A stretch of DNA of 64,000 bases from Ilyonectria destructans (GCA_020740775.1 JAHEWK010000006.1:3038001-3102000); one strand, 5' to 3'. Positions 37,101 to 50,846 are shown, counted from the first letter of the stretch. Made by a program: numbers and translations. The notes: generated from the sequence alone by a model not told the origin.

Positions 37101-40100
37101 ATCTATCTCTTGAGTGAGCGAGAGAGAGAGTGTGTGTATGGTGTGAGTGCGTAAATGCCTAGGTGTGCGTAGCCGTCCCGTGTCTTGTGTGTCCATGTGT
37201 TCTCCATCCATCCAGCCATCAAAAACGCGAATTTCCGTTTCGGGCCAAAGCGGGGCCTCTCCCAGGACCCAAACCAGGACCCAAACCATGGGACGGTCCG
37301 CCGTCCGGTGTGTCGGCTACCCACTCGCGACAGGACAATGCGCCCTCAAGCGCTCCCGAGTCCACGGTCCAAGGGTCACTGGCCCCCAAGCCCGAGCGGC
37401 TGCAGAGGCGGGTTCGGCAAGGCATCATGGACATGGAGTCTCCAGCACCCCGGGGCCAGGTATCGAAGCAGAGAGCCCCCCTCGTTGCGTCTTCTGGGAC
37501 TGCACGTTGTTGGTTCTGCGAAACCCGTGAGACGGTTTGCCGAGCCTGCAGCGATCGATGACGGGTTGATGACCGAGCCCATCTGGCGCGGTAGCCCTGG
37601 AACCCTCCAAGTCGCTTGGTTCACGCGGAATCAGATGGCCAGGCCAAGCACCAACGAATGATAATAAAAATAGGACGGGAGGGTCAGCACAGCCAATGGA
37701 GGGCTTGGAGGCGCCTCTGGAGACTCAGCCCCAATCTCCCCCACTGTCTTACTCTGTCTTAGCCTCCAAGCCCTAGCGGCTAACGGTACCTAGCGGGAGG
37801 TTTCCCATGCGTGGACGCTGGGGCACGCGCTGCGGCGCACCTCCTTGGGCTCTGGGGATCCTTGTCGCGGACGCTAGCAGTCCTCCCAACAGCACCGAAG
37901 ACATCTTTTGGAGCCGTGATTGGCGTTGCTGGGCGGCTCTGGATGCAGTTGGGAATACCTCTGGAGTGCATACGTACAACTTTTGATCCAGTGTGGTGTT
38001 CCCGTCTCCCGTCTCCCGTCCCCCGCCTGTCTCTGCTGCAATGTCGGTCAGAATGGCCCTTGTCATTGGAAGATGCCACAATATGGAGACGCGATGGAGG
38101 ATGGGCCTGGGTAGCATCCAGGCTCGCCTTACAGGGCACTCACAAGTGGAGAGTGGAGAGACAATGGGGACATGGATATCTAAAGATGGACTCGACAGGG
38201 GGCATCCCTGAAGGATCGCGGCAAACGAGCACACGCCTCTGGAGCTGACTTACAGGCGCCGAGTGTGCTCCGAGCCGTGCTCCGTCGTGCAAGCAGAATT
38301 GAACCCTCTCGCCGTTTAGGAGGGAAGCCAGACAGCGCACGCAGCAGCACTGTGTAACGGTGTAACAGTCAGACGCGGGGCACTTGCGGAAGACTAACTA
38401 AGTAAAGGAGCACCTTAGCTCAAGGCACAGCGCATCGGACTCGTTGTGGGCGAGGTAGGAAATAAGCCTAGCCTCGGCCGGGAGTCTTCATTCCCGTCTT
38501 GTCTACGGCTCCGCCACCCGTTGCAAGCTTCTTTGGCCATGGCCGCCAATACAACGGCCTAGACAATGCATCCTCGTCGCCATCACATCGCCATCACATC
38601 GCCGCCAAGATCGGCTCGGGAACAGCCACCAACAGACGCGCTGACGCCATACCCGCCGCGCTGTTGCCGTCACCACCCCTCCCCATCGTCGCTCTCACTC
38701 GCATCGTCAGTTCGTCCACAGCAGCAGCAGCAGCAGCCAGAGCCAGGGCGTGATCCCCACCGGCCCATGTCCAACGCCCACGCCCACACTCACGCCCACG
38801 CTCACGCTTCCGCCCTCTCGTCACCACCACCACAACCACTGACGTTGCGAGCCCGCCCTCCCACCAACAAGTGTCTTGCCTCGCGCTTGCGGCAATCAAT
38901 GAGATCGTAGCGGGCCTTTTGCTTTTTGCACAAGGCGACGGCGTTCTAATTATGGAGATGGATGCGTTTAGTTTCCGTGGTCAACCACGGTACAGGGTCG
39001 TCACTCATGGTCATTCTCGCTGACAGGCCAGCCACCTTTGCGATGGTACACCACCCCGTGCTCCCTCTCCCGGCCGGCAATCACCCAGAGAGCAACGAGC
39101 AGTGATGAAGGCGCCTGTTGGCCACAGCCGAAGCTCATTCTTTGCCGCCCAGGCGCCCCGGACCAGGTACCGTTCCTTGGGGGCTTGGACGGCTGCGGCG
39201 TGGTGGTTCCCGCCTCTATTCCTGCGGGTGTGGGCGGATGTCCTAGCATCCGACAGGGGATGACGGCGCGCGCGCGCAAACCAAAGGAATCCCACGAGTC
39301 CCAGCAGCTCGAGAGGGCGAATAACCAGGTCGCTGACAATGGCACTGGACGGCCGCGCCAAGTACCTTGCATCTGGCACGGCCCATGCCCACACCACCCA
39401 TGCAACCATCACCAGGCTGGCCGAATCCTCGCCTACACCCTGGGCGCGCTCCCTGGCCCAGTACCTGCGCCCCAGGCTCAGCTGGCAGGGTTGTCGGCGG
39501 CCCTGGGTTGGCTTGGGTTGGCCTGCGTTGGGTTGATGGGATGGACGCCGTGGGCAAGGAACGGCATCTCTTCCCTTGCGCTCTCACGCCCTCACGCCCT
39601 CACGCATTCTCACGCGCGCCTCTGCAGTTTTGCGGTTGGCGGCTTCTCGGCCGTCCTTCACCACCTCACCTCTCCTCCCTCCCGCTTCTCCATGTACCTA
39701 CCCACCCAGCAATGCCTCGCTCGGCTGCCCTCTTCTCTTTGCTCCTATCTTTGTAGCCCAAACATCCCTGGCCTAGCCCTATTCCGCTCTTGCAGATACA
39801 TACCCCGTCCCGCTTGCATCTCCCACGCACGTTTCGTCCGAGGAGGCTGAGATCGTCCAAGCTTCCCACTCCAGACCAGGCCCCCTCCAGATCCATCACC
39901 CGCCTCCCGCCTCCCGCCCAAGCCCACACCCACTCTCGCACTCACACTCCTCGCTTTCCGGGGTTCCCTTTCTACGCTGACTCCCCCCACTTGTTCTTCC
40001 GTTCCCTTTCCATCCTCTCATCGCCTACCCTCATCTACATGATCTAAACTTGTCACTATCTGCCGAGGATCGTTCAGCCTCCTAGGGGGCTGTGTATTAC

Positions 40101-40180
40101 TAAGTTTGGTTGTCTTCTTGCCTTTCTCATCCATCCAAGTTGCCTCTTTAACTAGCCCGTCCGTTGTTCAAAGCTCGGCC
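34177..40180. other. 6-kb region without recognisable genes
   Basis: This is the longest gap in the window. The first part (34,200-35,500) is AT-rich and should include the PCT1 3' UTR. The rest contains many overlapping open frames on both strands (for example 36506-37069 minus and 39038-39850 plus, 270 codons), none with known motifs, consistent with GC-rich stop-poor sequence. From about 39,550 the plus strand becomes a C/T-rich leader into the transcription-factor ATG at 40,181. A GGTGGA-type repeat lies at about 36,555-36,600. Confidence 0.5.
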
Positions 40181-43100
40181 ATGGCTAGCCTCAAGAATAT
40201 CATGAACACTGAAGACGACCACGTCGACTCTCCATCTGGTCCAATACCTCACGACTCGGATCCAAGGCAAACCTTGCGCTCCGACTCATCGGTCTCCGCC
40301 TCGACATATCCCACCACCAGAGACCGGCCTGCATCTACCGCTTCACATAACAGCATGCTGGACCCGACCAGACACTCGAGATTCATCATCGCCGAAACCT
40401 CGTCGTCCTCCTCTTCAGCCGGCACCGTCTCTGCTCGCCGCCGCAGCAACGCAAGCATCGACTCGACGGAATCGCCGTACGGTCCTGGCTACTCAATCCC
40501 ACCCTCAAACTCTCCCATGAGGCCCTTCCCGACAAACATGGGCGGATCCGAGCCACGGGTCAAACTGACCCCCATCACAAGGAAGATTAGCAAGGCGAAG
40601 AAGGGTGTCCCTGTTCACAACTGCGACCAATGCCCCAAGGTATGATGCCTCTTTCCCGGTCATCATCAACACACCTCCTGATAACCACCGCCGCAGACCT
40701 TTACTCGAGCAGAGCACTTACGGTTTGTTTCACTCCCTGAACACATTACGAAGCCTCTAACCAACTCGATATAGGCGACATCAACTGAGTCATGCGGCGC
40801 CCGATCTCCGTTGTCACGTTCCCAACTGTGGCAAGACCTTCTTTCGCAAGGACTTGCTCGATCGTCATGTGCAGAGACAGTATGTTGGTCTCGATATAGA
40901 GGAATATTTTCTAGGCATGACAGCCCCAAGGCTAACACGATACAGCGAGCAGGATGACAAGGCCAAGGACTCGAAATCTTCGTCGAGACGCCATAGCTCT
41001 AAGGGCTCCAATCACCCATATCCCCCGTCAGGACTCCAGATGCCAGAAGCATTCACAGCTCATCGACCTAACCCTGGCGGCGACCTACCTGTGACACCTG
41101 GTATGACCCCCGGAAGCTGGCAGGGAATGGCCACTGTCCCCAACACGGGCCAGAACCACACACCGTCTCCACAGATGATGGATAGTAACGACGACTATCC
41201 TATGGGGCCTGTTTCTAAGAACTATATTCTTGATACACCAATGTCCAACCTGCAAACGACAACGGAAAGCTTCATCCCGGGGCTCTATTCGCAACCGCGA
41301 GATATGCCGGAGCTCCCTCTGCTCTTCATCCCCGACCCTACACCGGCTGCCCCTTCCTGGCAGGACAACCAGACGATGCCATCATCCGCCTCCGAGAGCA
41401 CCTATTCAACGCCTTCGGATAACTCACGCCGCCACCGATTCCCTGTCCGTACCTCGAGTGGTGACTGGAATACCCACGCACCGTACCAGGCCGCCGCCAA
41501 CGAGACTCGGAGCACCGGCCTAGATACTGGCGGATATCTCCCTTTTACATACTCTGCCTCTCCGCCAATGTACCAGCAACTCTATGGTGACAGTATGGGC
41601 CTTCCTTTGCCAGGGTATGAAGACAGCACCTTGATATTTGACCCTGATCAAATTCAAGTCACCACTGTTCGTAGCCTGTCCCCCCAAATGGCCGTGGCTC
41701 AATCATCTGAGACTTTAGTCACCTTTCCGTCTGCCCCGACAACAGACCACATCCTCAACGGTAACGTATGCGGCCGTCCACCAGCAGAGGGGCTTGGTAT
41801 TCTAGACGCCAGAGAAATGATGCCGGTGTCATTGACCCGCGACATACGAGACATGGTACCCACCTACCTCAACGTTTATTGGGACAAAGTTCATCCCTTG
41901 TATCCAATCGTCCACAAGCCGTCGTTCGAAAACGTGTCCGGAGCCGCGGCAGAGCATGCGGACGTGCTTCGATGCGCCATGGCGGCCATAGCCACTCAAT
42001 TTCTTGCTGACAAGGACCACCGCATGAAGGGAGCACAACTCCATGCCTATGCGTGGTACAAGTCCAAGATGGTGAGTTGATTCGTACTTCAACTTACATG
42101 CTCAGCGCTGAACATATTTTCCTAGTTCACCCAATTAGACGAGTGGTCCTTGCCCGTCAAGCAAACAGTTCTCTTATGCGAGTACTACGCTCGGTTTAGA
42201 GGGAGGAGAAAGGAATCCTACAAGCCATCGTCTCGATTTGGCTTACTCTACCAAAGGGTTAGTGGGCCGTGATCTCTCTTTTGTCATCTCGACTTCCGTT
42301 TCCTTTTTGTCTCTGTTCCTATTGTCGGCTTTTTTTCTCTTCTCTCTTCTTCTCTTCTCTTTCTTTCTCACCTTCTCTTTATTTTTACACTTCTTCTTTT
42401 CTTTATATTCTTCTCGTAAATATTTGAGTGCGCCACCGAAGATTCCCCTGCTCAACTCCCTTACAGGTTTTCAACAGCCAGAATGCCTTTGTGCCGATCC
42501 CTACAGAGCATGACGCCATGCAGCAATGGGCTCTGTGGATCGACATGGAAACGCGACGGCGACTTCTGGCGGCCTGCTTTCTCCTGGATGTCCACTGCGC
42601 GCGCTATCACGAACAGCCGCATATGCTAGTGGCCGGGCTAGATTACACGTTCCCCCGCAGGCTTCCCATACCATTGTCGTCCAGCACCGCACCACTCTGG
42701 GAGGCATCCACATTCCAGGATTGGAGTGTGCTTCGAACAACAAGTAATCCGACGATGCTTAGGGATCTAGACCTAGATGCATTGACTACTTCGGATATTG
42801 CCTCGGCACCTCCCTTTGATGGGGCAATCTTGCTCTCGGCATATGTTCTGTATCTTCCTGGCCGTCACATCCTTACGCAGCCTGAGATCGTAGAAGATGC
42901 AGCTACGGCCCAAATCGAGGGCATTCTTGCTAGGCTCTTCCCTACCTCGGCAATTGCCAATACCTACATGGCCCTACACTACACCCCTCTCCGCTATCTC
43001 CTGTCAGTATCTGGAGATAGCTGGGTGTTCAACGAGAAGGTCACCAAGGCCAAATCCTTTAGTGAACACCAGGATCGACTAGACCAGTGGCGAAAATCGG

Positions 43101-43537
43101 GCAGCGCGGCCATTGCGACTGTTTTCGCTGCTCGAGCCCTCAAGGCTTTCCTCGGTCTGGACTCTGGGCCGGAGGGGTCAGGTGACGGGGTTAGCCAACC
43201 TCAACAGAGACGATGTGCATTTTGGAAGGACATCTCAGACTACTGGGGTGTTTATGTTTGTGCTCTGATCTGCTGGGCCTTTGGCGACATCGGAAAGCGG
43301 AGCCAGGCTACTGGACCGGCTGCTCAAGAGGCAGCCATGCAATGGATTATGACTGTTTCGGAGATGGATCCTTCTGAAGTTCAAAACCTGTCTGATAGAC
43401 ACGGAGCGTACGAGGTGGTGAGCCTCGCACGTGCAGAACTGGCAGCTGATTGTCTTGGAGGACGAAACATTTTGTTTGCTGATGCAGCGGGGGTGCTCGA
43501 AAAGTTGGAGCATGGAGACAATTGGAAATGGTTTTAG
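40181..43537 (+). CDS. C2H2 zinc-finger / fungal_trans transcription factor
   Basis: Six exons (40181-40639, 40697-40722, 40775-40879, 40946-42071, 42126-42257, 42467-43537) give 972 residues. The N terminus MASLKNIMNTEDD and a Ser-rich region precede two tandem C2H2 fingers at about 148-200. Finger one is CDQCPK-TFTRAEHLRRHQLSH; finger two is CHVPNCGKTFFRKDLLDRHVQRH. Both are rebuilt exactly by the three small introns. A Pro/Ser/Gln-rich activation-like stretch follows. From about residue 493 comes the fungal_trans middle-homology domain (MVPTYLNVYWDKVHPLYPIVHKPSF ... WALWIDMETRRRLLAACFLLDVHCARYHEQ), usually seen with Zn2Cys6 proteins. The C2H2 plus fungal_trans combination is that of the Adr1/Klf1-like class; targets are unknown. 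The fifth intron (209 bases) has a very long T/C tract before its acceptor. It lies between PCT1 and PSD2. Confidence 0.92.
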
Positions 43538-45929
43538 GATTTGGGTTTTTTATAGAGGAGGATGTTTTCTTTTCTTTTCTTTTCTTCTTCTCTTCTTCTC
43601 TTCTTCACAAAGACATGGAGGTTTGGTGGACAGCAGAATGCTGTTATTGGGATTGATTTATGGCATAGCATGGCATTGTTTTGGCATTGATTACGGCGTC
43701 TGGGAGTTAAGGATTGACGACAAATGAGGATAACGAAGCGGGGATTGCACGCACGGGGATTATTGTTTTTACTGAGCAGGGTGTATCGTTTGCCATTTGA
43801 CATTTTAGATACCTTAGCCAGCGACATGACATAGAGTCGCATCAAGCATAAGAAAAAGCGTGTTGATAAAGACGTCGATTATGGCAATGCGAGACATGTT
43901 CCAGATTAAGTGATTAGGCGGGGGGTTTACGAAGAGATAAGGCAGGTCTGGGTTGGAACGGGAGGAGTGGCAGCGTCTGTTGTATGTCTCAGGAGGTGGC
44001 AGGACGCTCATAGTAGATGCTGTGCTTGGTGGGCAGCTGACAGGTGCGTGATTAAATCATGCAGTCGCTTGGAAAAGGGCTTTTTGTTTCTCAATGAGAC
44101 GTATTGACGCCACGGTTGCGTCAAGTCGATGGAGAGCTTGGTTGGATGTACTAGGCGGTATGTGGCGCTATTTGGGGCGGGTAAGCAAAACATAGGCTTT
44201 TTGTCCATTCCAGGTAACGTCGGGATGACTTTGTAGCGCCTGTTGTGGTTTTGACTAGACGGAACGAAGCGCTGGCTGTACGGACAGTGTACTGTGTACT
44301 CCTTTCTCGAGTTGTGGTGAACATGAGGCTACTTGCGAAGAAGATTGTGCGGTTGTAGTGGAGGTGGCGGGTGCAGCAGTTGGTCATGCATGCGTTGGTG
44401 ATGTTTCACAGGTACGGTTCCTTATTGGAAGAACTTATGACGGTTGGGATGGCCAACAAAGGATCACTGGGTGTGTTTCAGTAGAGAGGAAGAATGGCCG
44501 ATTTGTGTTGGGTGTTGGTTGATGCCATGTACTTAACTTGCACCTTGGCGTCGGTGGGGAGAGGAAGGATGGGAGGAAGATGGGAGGAAGAGCGGTGACG
44601 AAATAACGAGGGCGAATTCGCGACGACAGACAGGCCAACGACAAATGACCCATGTTAAGATGGGATTTGCAGCCCACTCCGGTTCCCAACGTTGCGGGCC
44701 CCAAAGTCCCGTTTTGGTTCCCAGTGCTGTGCTTCAACTCCCCGGAAGAGCCGAGTGGAGGATAGGTTTGTGGCCCCAAACGCCGCTTGGGGGAGGTGGT
44801 TCCGGAGAAGCGGCACAGGATAAATGTGGGATCTTCACACTACGAGGGAAACCAGCGCCCGAACAGGTGCAGAAGCAGACGCTCAACTGTCCAAAGCGTC
44901 TGAGGATCCGGGGCAGAATTCCACGAGCAGAGGCTGGCACGGGGGCGGGGCTGCGGGTTATTATGCCTCAGCAGGGGAGGGCCCCCGTAGGTTCGTCGGT
45001 TCGTAACTGATAGGTACTCGTGTCCGTTTGCGTGGTATCCGCTTGGGGCTTTTCAGCGAGTAAAGAATACATTTCCTCTACTCGGTGTAGCGTTGCTTCT
45101 GCGTGTTTCTTTCATGTGAAGGAGGGGGGTTGGAGGATTTCGGTGCCCCGTGCGTGTCAGCTCAGGGCTCGGCGGCGTGTGAGTGGCATGCACCGGCTGT
45201 GAATTAGCATCAGCGCTGACGCCAGTGGCCTGCGTCGCAGTGGACTCCCAGTGGTTCCAGTGGTTCCAGCGGGCTTCAGCTGCAGAACCCCCAGAGCGGT
45301 AGCGCAGCCATCCAGCCATGCAGCGTCCATCCAGCCATCCACCGTCCATCCCAACAGAGTATCCATGCCAGGATTAGCCAGGGCTGATGAAGGGCAATTT
45401 GCGGTTTGCAGCGAGAGACGCATAAAAGCGAACAATGGGATCTCCAGGACCATGGCACGGCAAGCCAGGCTCGTAAAAGAAGACAAGACGCAACAGCGGC
45501 CAGAACTCGCCCAGCGGTCCATCGGCACACTGGTGAGGTGACCTACACGTGTTCGGCCTGGCTAAGTCGGCACCTAAGTTACCTTCGCAGGCTGGGTCCC
45601 CCGTCCGAGACAAAAAAGGACGCGAGAGCGGACACAGAGAAAGTTGCGGTGCCGAGACGAATTACGAGGCATTTGGCGAGATACGCCAGGCCAGGCGAGG
45701 ACGCCAGGCCAGACAAGGACAGGACTAAAGAACCTGACCGCACGTCGAGTTGTCGTTGCGGTGGCCAGGCCGTCTTGGTACCAAAACCAGACCAACCCTA
45801 ACCCTCGCCGCCTCCTTCCTCGTCTTGTTCCTCGTCTTGTTCCCCTTCCTCTCGCCTACTGCGAATACGTTGTACTTGCTACTTGCTTCTCCTTTCCACC
45901 CCCCTGTCCCTCGCCTCTTCTTACTTCTC

Positions 45930-45949
45930 CCTCTCTCTCTCTCTCTCTC
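45930..45949. repeat. (CT)n microsatellite
   Basis: Ten CT dinucleotides within the pyrimidine-rich region upstream of PSD2. Confidence 0.85.
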
Positions 45950-46511
45950 GCTCTTAAACCTCCATCTTCCTCCCTGGTTTTCATCTCAACAATCTTCAAT
46001 CTACCCAGACGCTCCCTCTAGTACGACCGATCGACCAACCGACCAACCGGCCGAATACGGATTTCGTCCCACACGACCACGGGCTCTCACGGCGCTGTCA
46101 TCCAGAGGCTTGGAAGCTTGGCTGTGGCTTGGCCTTACGACTACATTATTACGCCCGATCCAATAAGACCAACGACAGCAAGGCGAATACTCGGAGCCAA
46201 CGCCCCATCGACCGGTGCGGGTATTTTTTATGTGCTTAGAACCTCTGGGTTTTTGGAAGCGAGCATAAAGAGGTGGGAAGCTGAAGCTGAAGCTGAAGGC
46301 GGGCCTGGACCTGGGAAGCTTGGAGCTTAAAGGTGGACAAAAAAGGAGACCGCCTCGTGCTTCCCTTTTTTTCCCCTGGCTTGGCTGGCGAATGCAACAC
46401 CTCCGGACGGACACGGATACGCACCCACTCGAAACGAGGCGAAACCACGGCGACGGGACATACAAGGACATCCAGGACAAATAACACTCAGCACCGGTCA
46501 CACACACAAAG

Positions 46512-46573
46512 GTAAGCCCGTCGATCCTTCATCCTCTGCTGCAGCCGCGTGTGTTGACTTGAGGTGGTTGCAG
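46512..46573 (+). other. putative 5' UTR intron of PSD2
   Basis: An AAAG|GTAAGC donor at 46512 and a TTGCAG acceptor ending at 46573, with a TTGACTT branch-like site, would remove 62 bases from the leader about 460 bp before the ATG. Inferred from splice signals alone. Confidence 0.35.
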
Positions 46574-47030
46574 GGCGGCCGCTACGTCACTCACCCGCTT
46601 TTGGATCCCCGCGCTGCGTTCGCTCCAATCCCATCACGATCCCGCCCGCTACCCACCCGGGACGTGCGTCGTCGTGTGCTACGTACCCGAACGGAGGGGG
46701 ACGTAGACCAGACCTGCTAAATTACAGGGCACTCGTGGCGGTCCAGACTGCCTGGAGAGCCTCGCCTGGCGTCTCGAGCTGACCTCCCCAGCGGCTGAGG
46801 AGCCCCCGCCCTTTCTCTTGGCTGGCAAGCAGGGAACTTCCGCCCATCTACTAAGCCCCTCCAGGCCTCTGACGCTCCCCCAGGGGAATCCTCCCAGGGC
46901 TCCATCCATTCCTCCCCGGGCGCCGCATCGCCCACACCACCCACTCACGCCCCCCCCAATCGCCCGTCGATCGATGCCCAGCTCGCTCGCCCCTCCACTC
47001 AGCGGGTGAGCTGAGTACTATTAGCCCGTC

Positions 47031-50000
47031 ATGGTGCGCATCATTCCCACCCGCCTCAAGTCGACGTCGTCGATTTCTTCCTCTTCCACCATCGCCAACA
47101 GCAGAACAAACAGCCCCATGCAATCCTCCAAGTCCGATACCAGCCCTTCGCGGGATGCGGGCAACGGCCTCGCCTTGAAGGTCTCCATCATCAAGGTACC
47201 TCGCTCGCCTGCCTGCCCTGCCTTCCTCGTGCATGCATCCTCCAATCCCGCGTAATCGCCGTCTCGACAATTGCACCAATTCCTCCAATTCCAACACCGC
47301 CTGTTGCCCTCCCGCTCGCTCGCGACAGTTCCGTTCTGTCCATCGACCCGTCCTGCTCCACGCACTTGACCACGAGAACTCTTGACTGACAAACCTCCTT
47401 CTTATTCAACAGGCCAGAAACCTCGCTGCCAAAGATCGTAATGGCACTTCAGACCCAGTAAGTGCTTGCTGTCCTCCCCCTCCAAACCCATGGCCCATCC
47501 CGCCCAAATCCGCATGTGCTCCCTCTCCAATGCAACAAGCTTCTCCTGACAATATCTCTCCTCCTCCTTCTAGTACATCGTTCTCTCCCTCGGCGATGCC
47601 CGTATCACTACCCACACCCAACCGAAGACGCTCAACCCCGAATGGAATGTCTCCCAAGAAATTGCCATCACTTCCGTCCAAAACCTAGTCCTTGACGTCA
47701 TATGCTGGGACAAGGACCGCTTTGGCAAGGATTACCTTGGCGAGTTCGACCTGGCCCTCGAGGAGATCTTCCAGAACGAGAAGGCTGAGCAGGAACCCAC
47801 CTGGTTCCCGCTCAAGAGCAAGCGCCCGGGCAAGAAGACGAGTGTCGTCTCCGGCGAGGTGCAGCTGCAGTTCTGCCTCATCGACAACACCAACCCTTCC
47901 GCTACCGCCGAACAGATCCTGGACAAGTTCTACAGCCTCGTTGGTTCCGTCCCCGTTGGCTCCTCTCGGAACATCACACCCTCCATGACGCCCAGTCTGG
48001 CCCCGACCACCGTCCCGCCGACCTCAGCCCCCACCTCCCAGGATCCCACCGGAGACGAGGACGACGATGACGACGATGACGACCTCGACGACGAAGAGGA
48101 GGATCCCTCCAAGCCTGAGACGGCCGAGAAGCGTAGGCGCCGCCTGCGCATTAAGGGTCTCAAGAAGAGGCGCCGCCGCAACCCGTATGCGTTCATGGGG
48201 AATGGCTCTGACGTCGTCGGCATCATCTTTCTCGAGATCGCCAAGATCACAGACCTCCCCCCTGAGTCCAACCTCACCCGTACCAGCTTCGATATGGACC
48301 CGTTCGTCGTGGCCTCCCTGGGCAAGAAGACGTACCGAACCCAGCGAGTCCGTCACAACCTCAACCCCGTCTTCAACGAGAAGATGCTGTTCCACGTTCA
48401 GGGCCACGAGCAGCAGTACTCGTTTGCATTCACAGTTATCGACCACGACAAGTACTCGGGCAACGATTTTATCGCCTCGTGCAACCTGCCCGTTCAGGAG
48501 ATAATTGAGAAAGCGCCCAAGGCGAACCTGGAGACTGGCCTGTACGATGTGCGAGTCCCGAACCCATCCACTCCGAAATCCCAAGCTCGTTTCAAGAAGC
48601 TCGGAATATCCCGTTCATCGTCTACGTCGAGCCTCAGCAAGATCATCCGCCCCCCAATCAGCAAGAACTCCTCCGCTTTGAGCACATCGACCATCGATCC
48701 AGCCCAGGCCACCGCTGTCAACCGCGGTTTGTTGACGCCCGTTGACGCCGCTGCCAACAATGGCTCTGAGGAGCCATCGGAAACTGAAGACCCCGACTTC
48801 AATGGATATGTCGTACCCTTAAAGATGAAGAATCTGGATAAGTGGGAGGACAAGCACAATCCCACCCTCTACCTCCGCGCCAAGTACATGCCGTACCCCG
48901 CGCTCCGACAGCAGTTCTGGCGGGCCATGCTACGTCAGTACGACGCCGACGAGAGCGGCAAGATTAGCCGCATAGAACTGACGACCATGCTCGAATCACT
49001 GGGGTCGACACTCAGCGATACTACCATTGATGGTTTCTTCAAGCGGTTCCCACACCAGGACAGTGACAATGATGACGTTTGGGAGCTCACCATGGATGAA
49101 ACGGTCACCTGTCTGGAAGACGAGCTGGAGTCCAAGGGTCGGTCCTCCTCGGGAACCGTTGCCGACAAGCTCAAGAACATTGTTCCGGATATGAAAAACC
49201 TTCTTCACGTCCCTGGCAAGGGTACCGACACTGGTCCTACCAGCTCGACCAGCTCTAGCGTTCTGGACCTAGCAGCGTCTCCTGGCCTCCAAACCTCAAC
49301 CTCGGCGATCAACGTCCCCCAACTCAGCACGCCCGTGGATGAGGAAAGCGACCCTCTCGCCAAGGAAGATGAAGAAGATCGAAGTGACGAGCACGTGGTA
49401 GAGATCCGAGAGTGTCCCATTTGCCACCAGCCTCGCATGAACAAGCGCAAGGATGCTGACATTATCACGCACATTGCCACTTGCGCAAGTCAAGATTGGC
49501 GGCAGGTGAACAATGTCCTGGTTGGCGGTTTCGTGACGGCCAGCCAGGCTCAGCGGAAGTGGTACTCCAAGGTTATCACCAAGATCTCGTACGGCGGCTA
49601 CAAGCTGGGTGCCAACTCGGCCAATATCCTCGTCCAGGATCGAATGACAGGCCAGATCAACGAGGAGAAGATGAGCGTCTACGTGCGATTGGGAATTCGT
49701 CTCCTCTACAAGGGCCTCAAGTCGCGAGATATGGAGAACAAGCGAAGTAAGTCTGATGTATCCTGCCGAGTGTTGCAGAGTAGCTGACAGAGAACCAGTT
49801 CGGAAGCTGCTCAAGAGCTTGAGTATCAAGCAGGGCAAGAAGTTTGATGACCCCGCGTCCAAGGAAGAGATTGAGAAGTTTATCGAGTTCCACGGACTAG
49901 ACATGTCGGAGGTGCTTCTGCCGCTGGACGAGTTCAAGAACTTCAATGAGTTCTTCTACCGTGCTCTAAAGCCTGAAGCCCGCCCTTGCTCAGCCCCTGA

Positions 50001-50846
50001 CAAGCCCCGGATCATTGTATCGCCTGCCGACTGTCGAAGCGTCGTCTTCAACTCAATCACGCAGGCGACCAAGATCTGGGTCAAGGGTCGCGAGTTCAAC
50101 ATGAAGCGACTGCTCGGCGATGCGTACCCGGAGGACGTGTCACGATTCGAAGGCGGAGCTCTCGGCATCTTCCGATTAGCGCCGCAGGACTACCATCGGT
50201 TCCACATCCCTGTCGACGGTATCATGGGCAAGCCCAAGACAATCGAGGGCGAGTACTACACCGTCAACCCCATGGCGATTCGGTCGGCGCTCGACGTGTA
50301 CGGCGAGAACGTGAGAGTTCTGGTGCCCATCGACAGCGAACAGCATGGACGCGTCATGGTGATTTGCGTGGGTGCCATGATGGTGGGCAGCACCGTCATC
50401 ACGCGCAACGAGGGCGATCATGTCCGACGTGCGGAGGAGTTGGGCTACTTCAAGTTTGGCGGCAGCACGATTCTGCTCTTGTTTGAGCCCGGAAGAATGA
50501 CGTTTGACAACGACCTCGTGGATAATGGTATCGAGGCTCTCGAGACTCTGGTAAGTCATGCTTGGAGTGACGTATGGTTCAACATGAGAAATATGGAGAC
50601 GGCTAACGCTGGATGCAGGTCCGAGTGGGTATGTCGATCGGACACTCGCCCGAGGAGTCGCAGTGGATGCCCGATACGCTCACCAGCGGACAGGAGCTTA
50701 CAGATGCGGAGAAGCGGGATGCCAAGCGACGAATCCAGGGCAATGTGGCTCTGCAAGACTCGCCTGATGGTAGTGGTGATGACCAGCCGAAGCCCCGGCC
50801 TACCAGCCAGCCTACCATCAACACCATGGCCGCGTCGGCGATGTAG
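47031..50846 (+). CDS. PSD2: phosphatidylserine decarboxylase, C2-domain type (Psd2)
   Basis: Five exons (47031-47195, 47413-47457, 47574-49746, 49799-50550, 50619-50846) give 1120 residues. Order: C2 domain one (about 48-165; LALKVSIIKARNLAAKDRNG, DKDRFGKDYLGE), an acidic run then a basic KKRRRRNPYAF linker, C2 domain two (about 282-395; DPFVVASLGKKTYRT, DHDKYSGNDFI), an EF-hand-like loop at about 525-537 (DADESGKISRIE), a Cys/His cluster near 683 (CPICHQPR ... HIATC), and the decarboxylase. Catalytic features are Asp in SPADCRS, His in YHRFHIPVDG and the self-cleavage site FGGST (serine near 1017), where the chain is cut and the serine becomes the pyruvoyl cofactor. The enzyme turns PS into PE in Golgi/endosomal membranes. 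The start follows a long C/T-rich leader; there are no organelle-targeting features, as expected for Psd2 rather than mitochondrial Psd1. Confidence 0.96.

Larger units (their letters stand above)
43538..47030. other. 3.5 kb intergenic region and PSD2 leader
   Basis: It starts with the 3' UTR of the transcription factor, including a TTTTC/TTC polypyrimidine run at about 43,565-43,607. No coding frame is convincing. From 45,790 on the plus strand is C/T-rich, including a (CT)n run at 45930-45949, as in a fungal leader. A possible leader intron is listed separately. Confidence 0.5.

Noticed and set aside
37092..37661. Several overlapping frames on both strands
   Set aside because: Simultaneous openness in several frames points to stop-poor GC-rich sequence rather than coding selection.
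39038..39850. 270-codon plus-strand frame upstream of the transcription factor
   Set aside because: The composition is that of GC-rich leader DNA, overlapping frames are open on both strands, and the protein resembles nothing I know.
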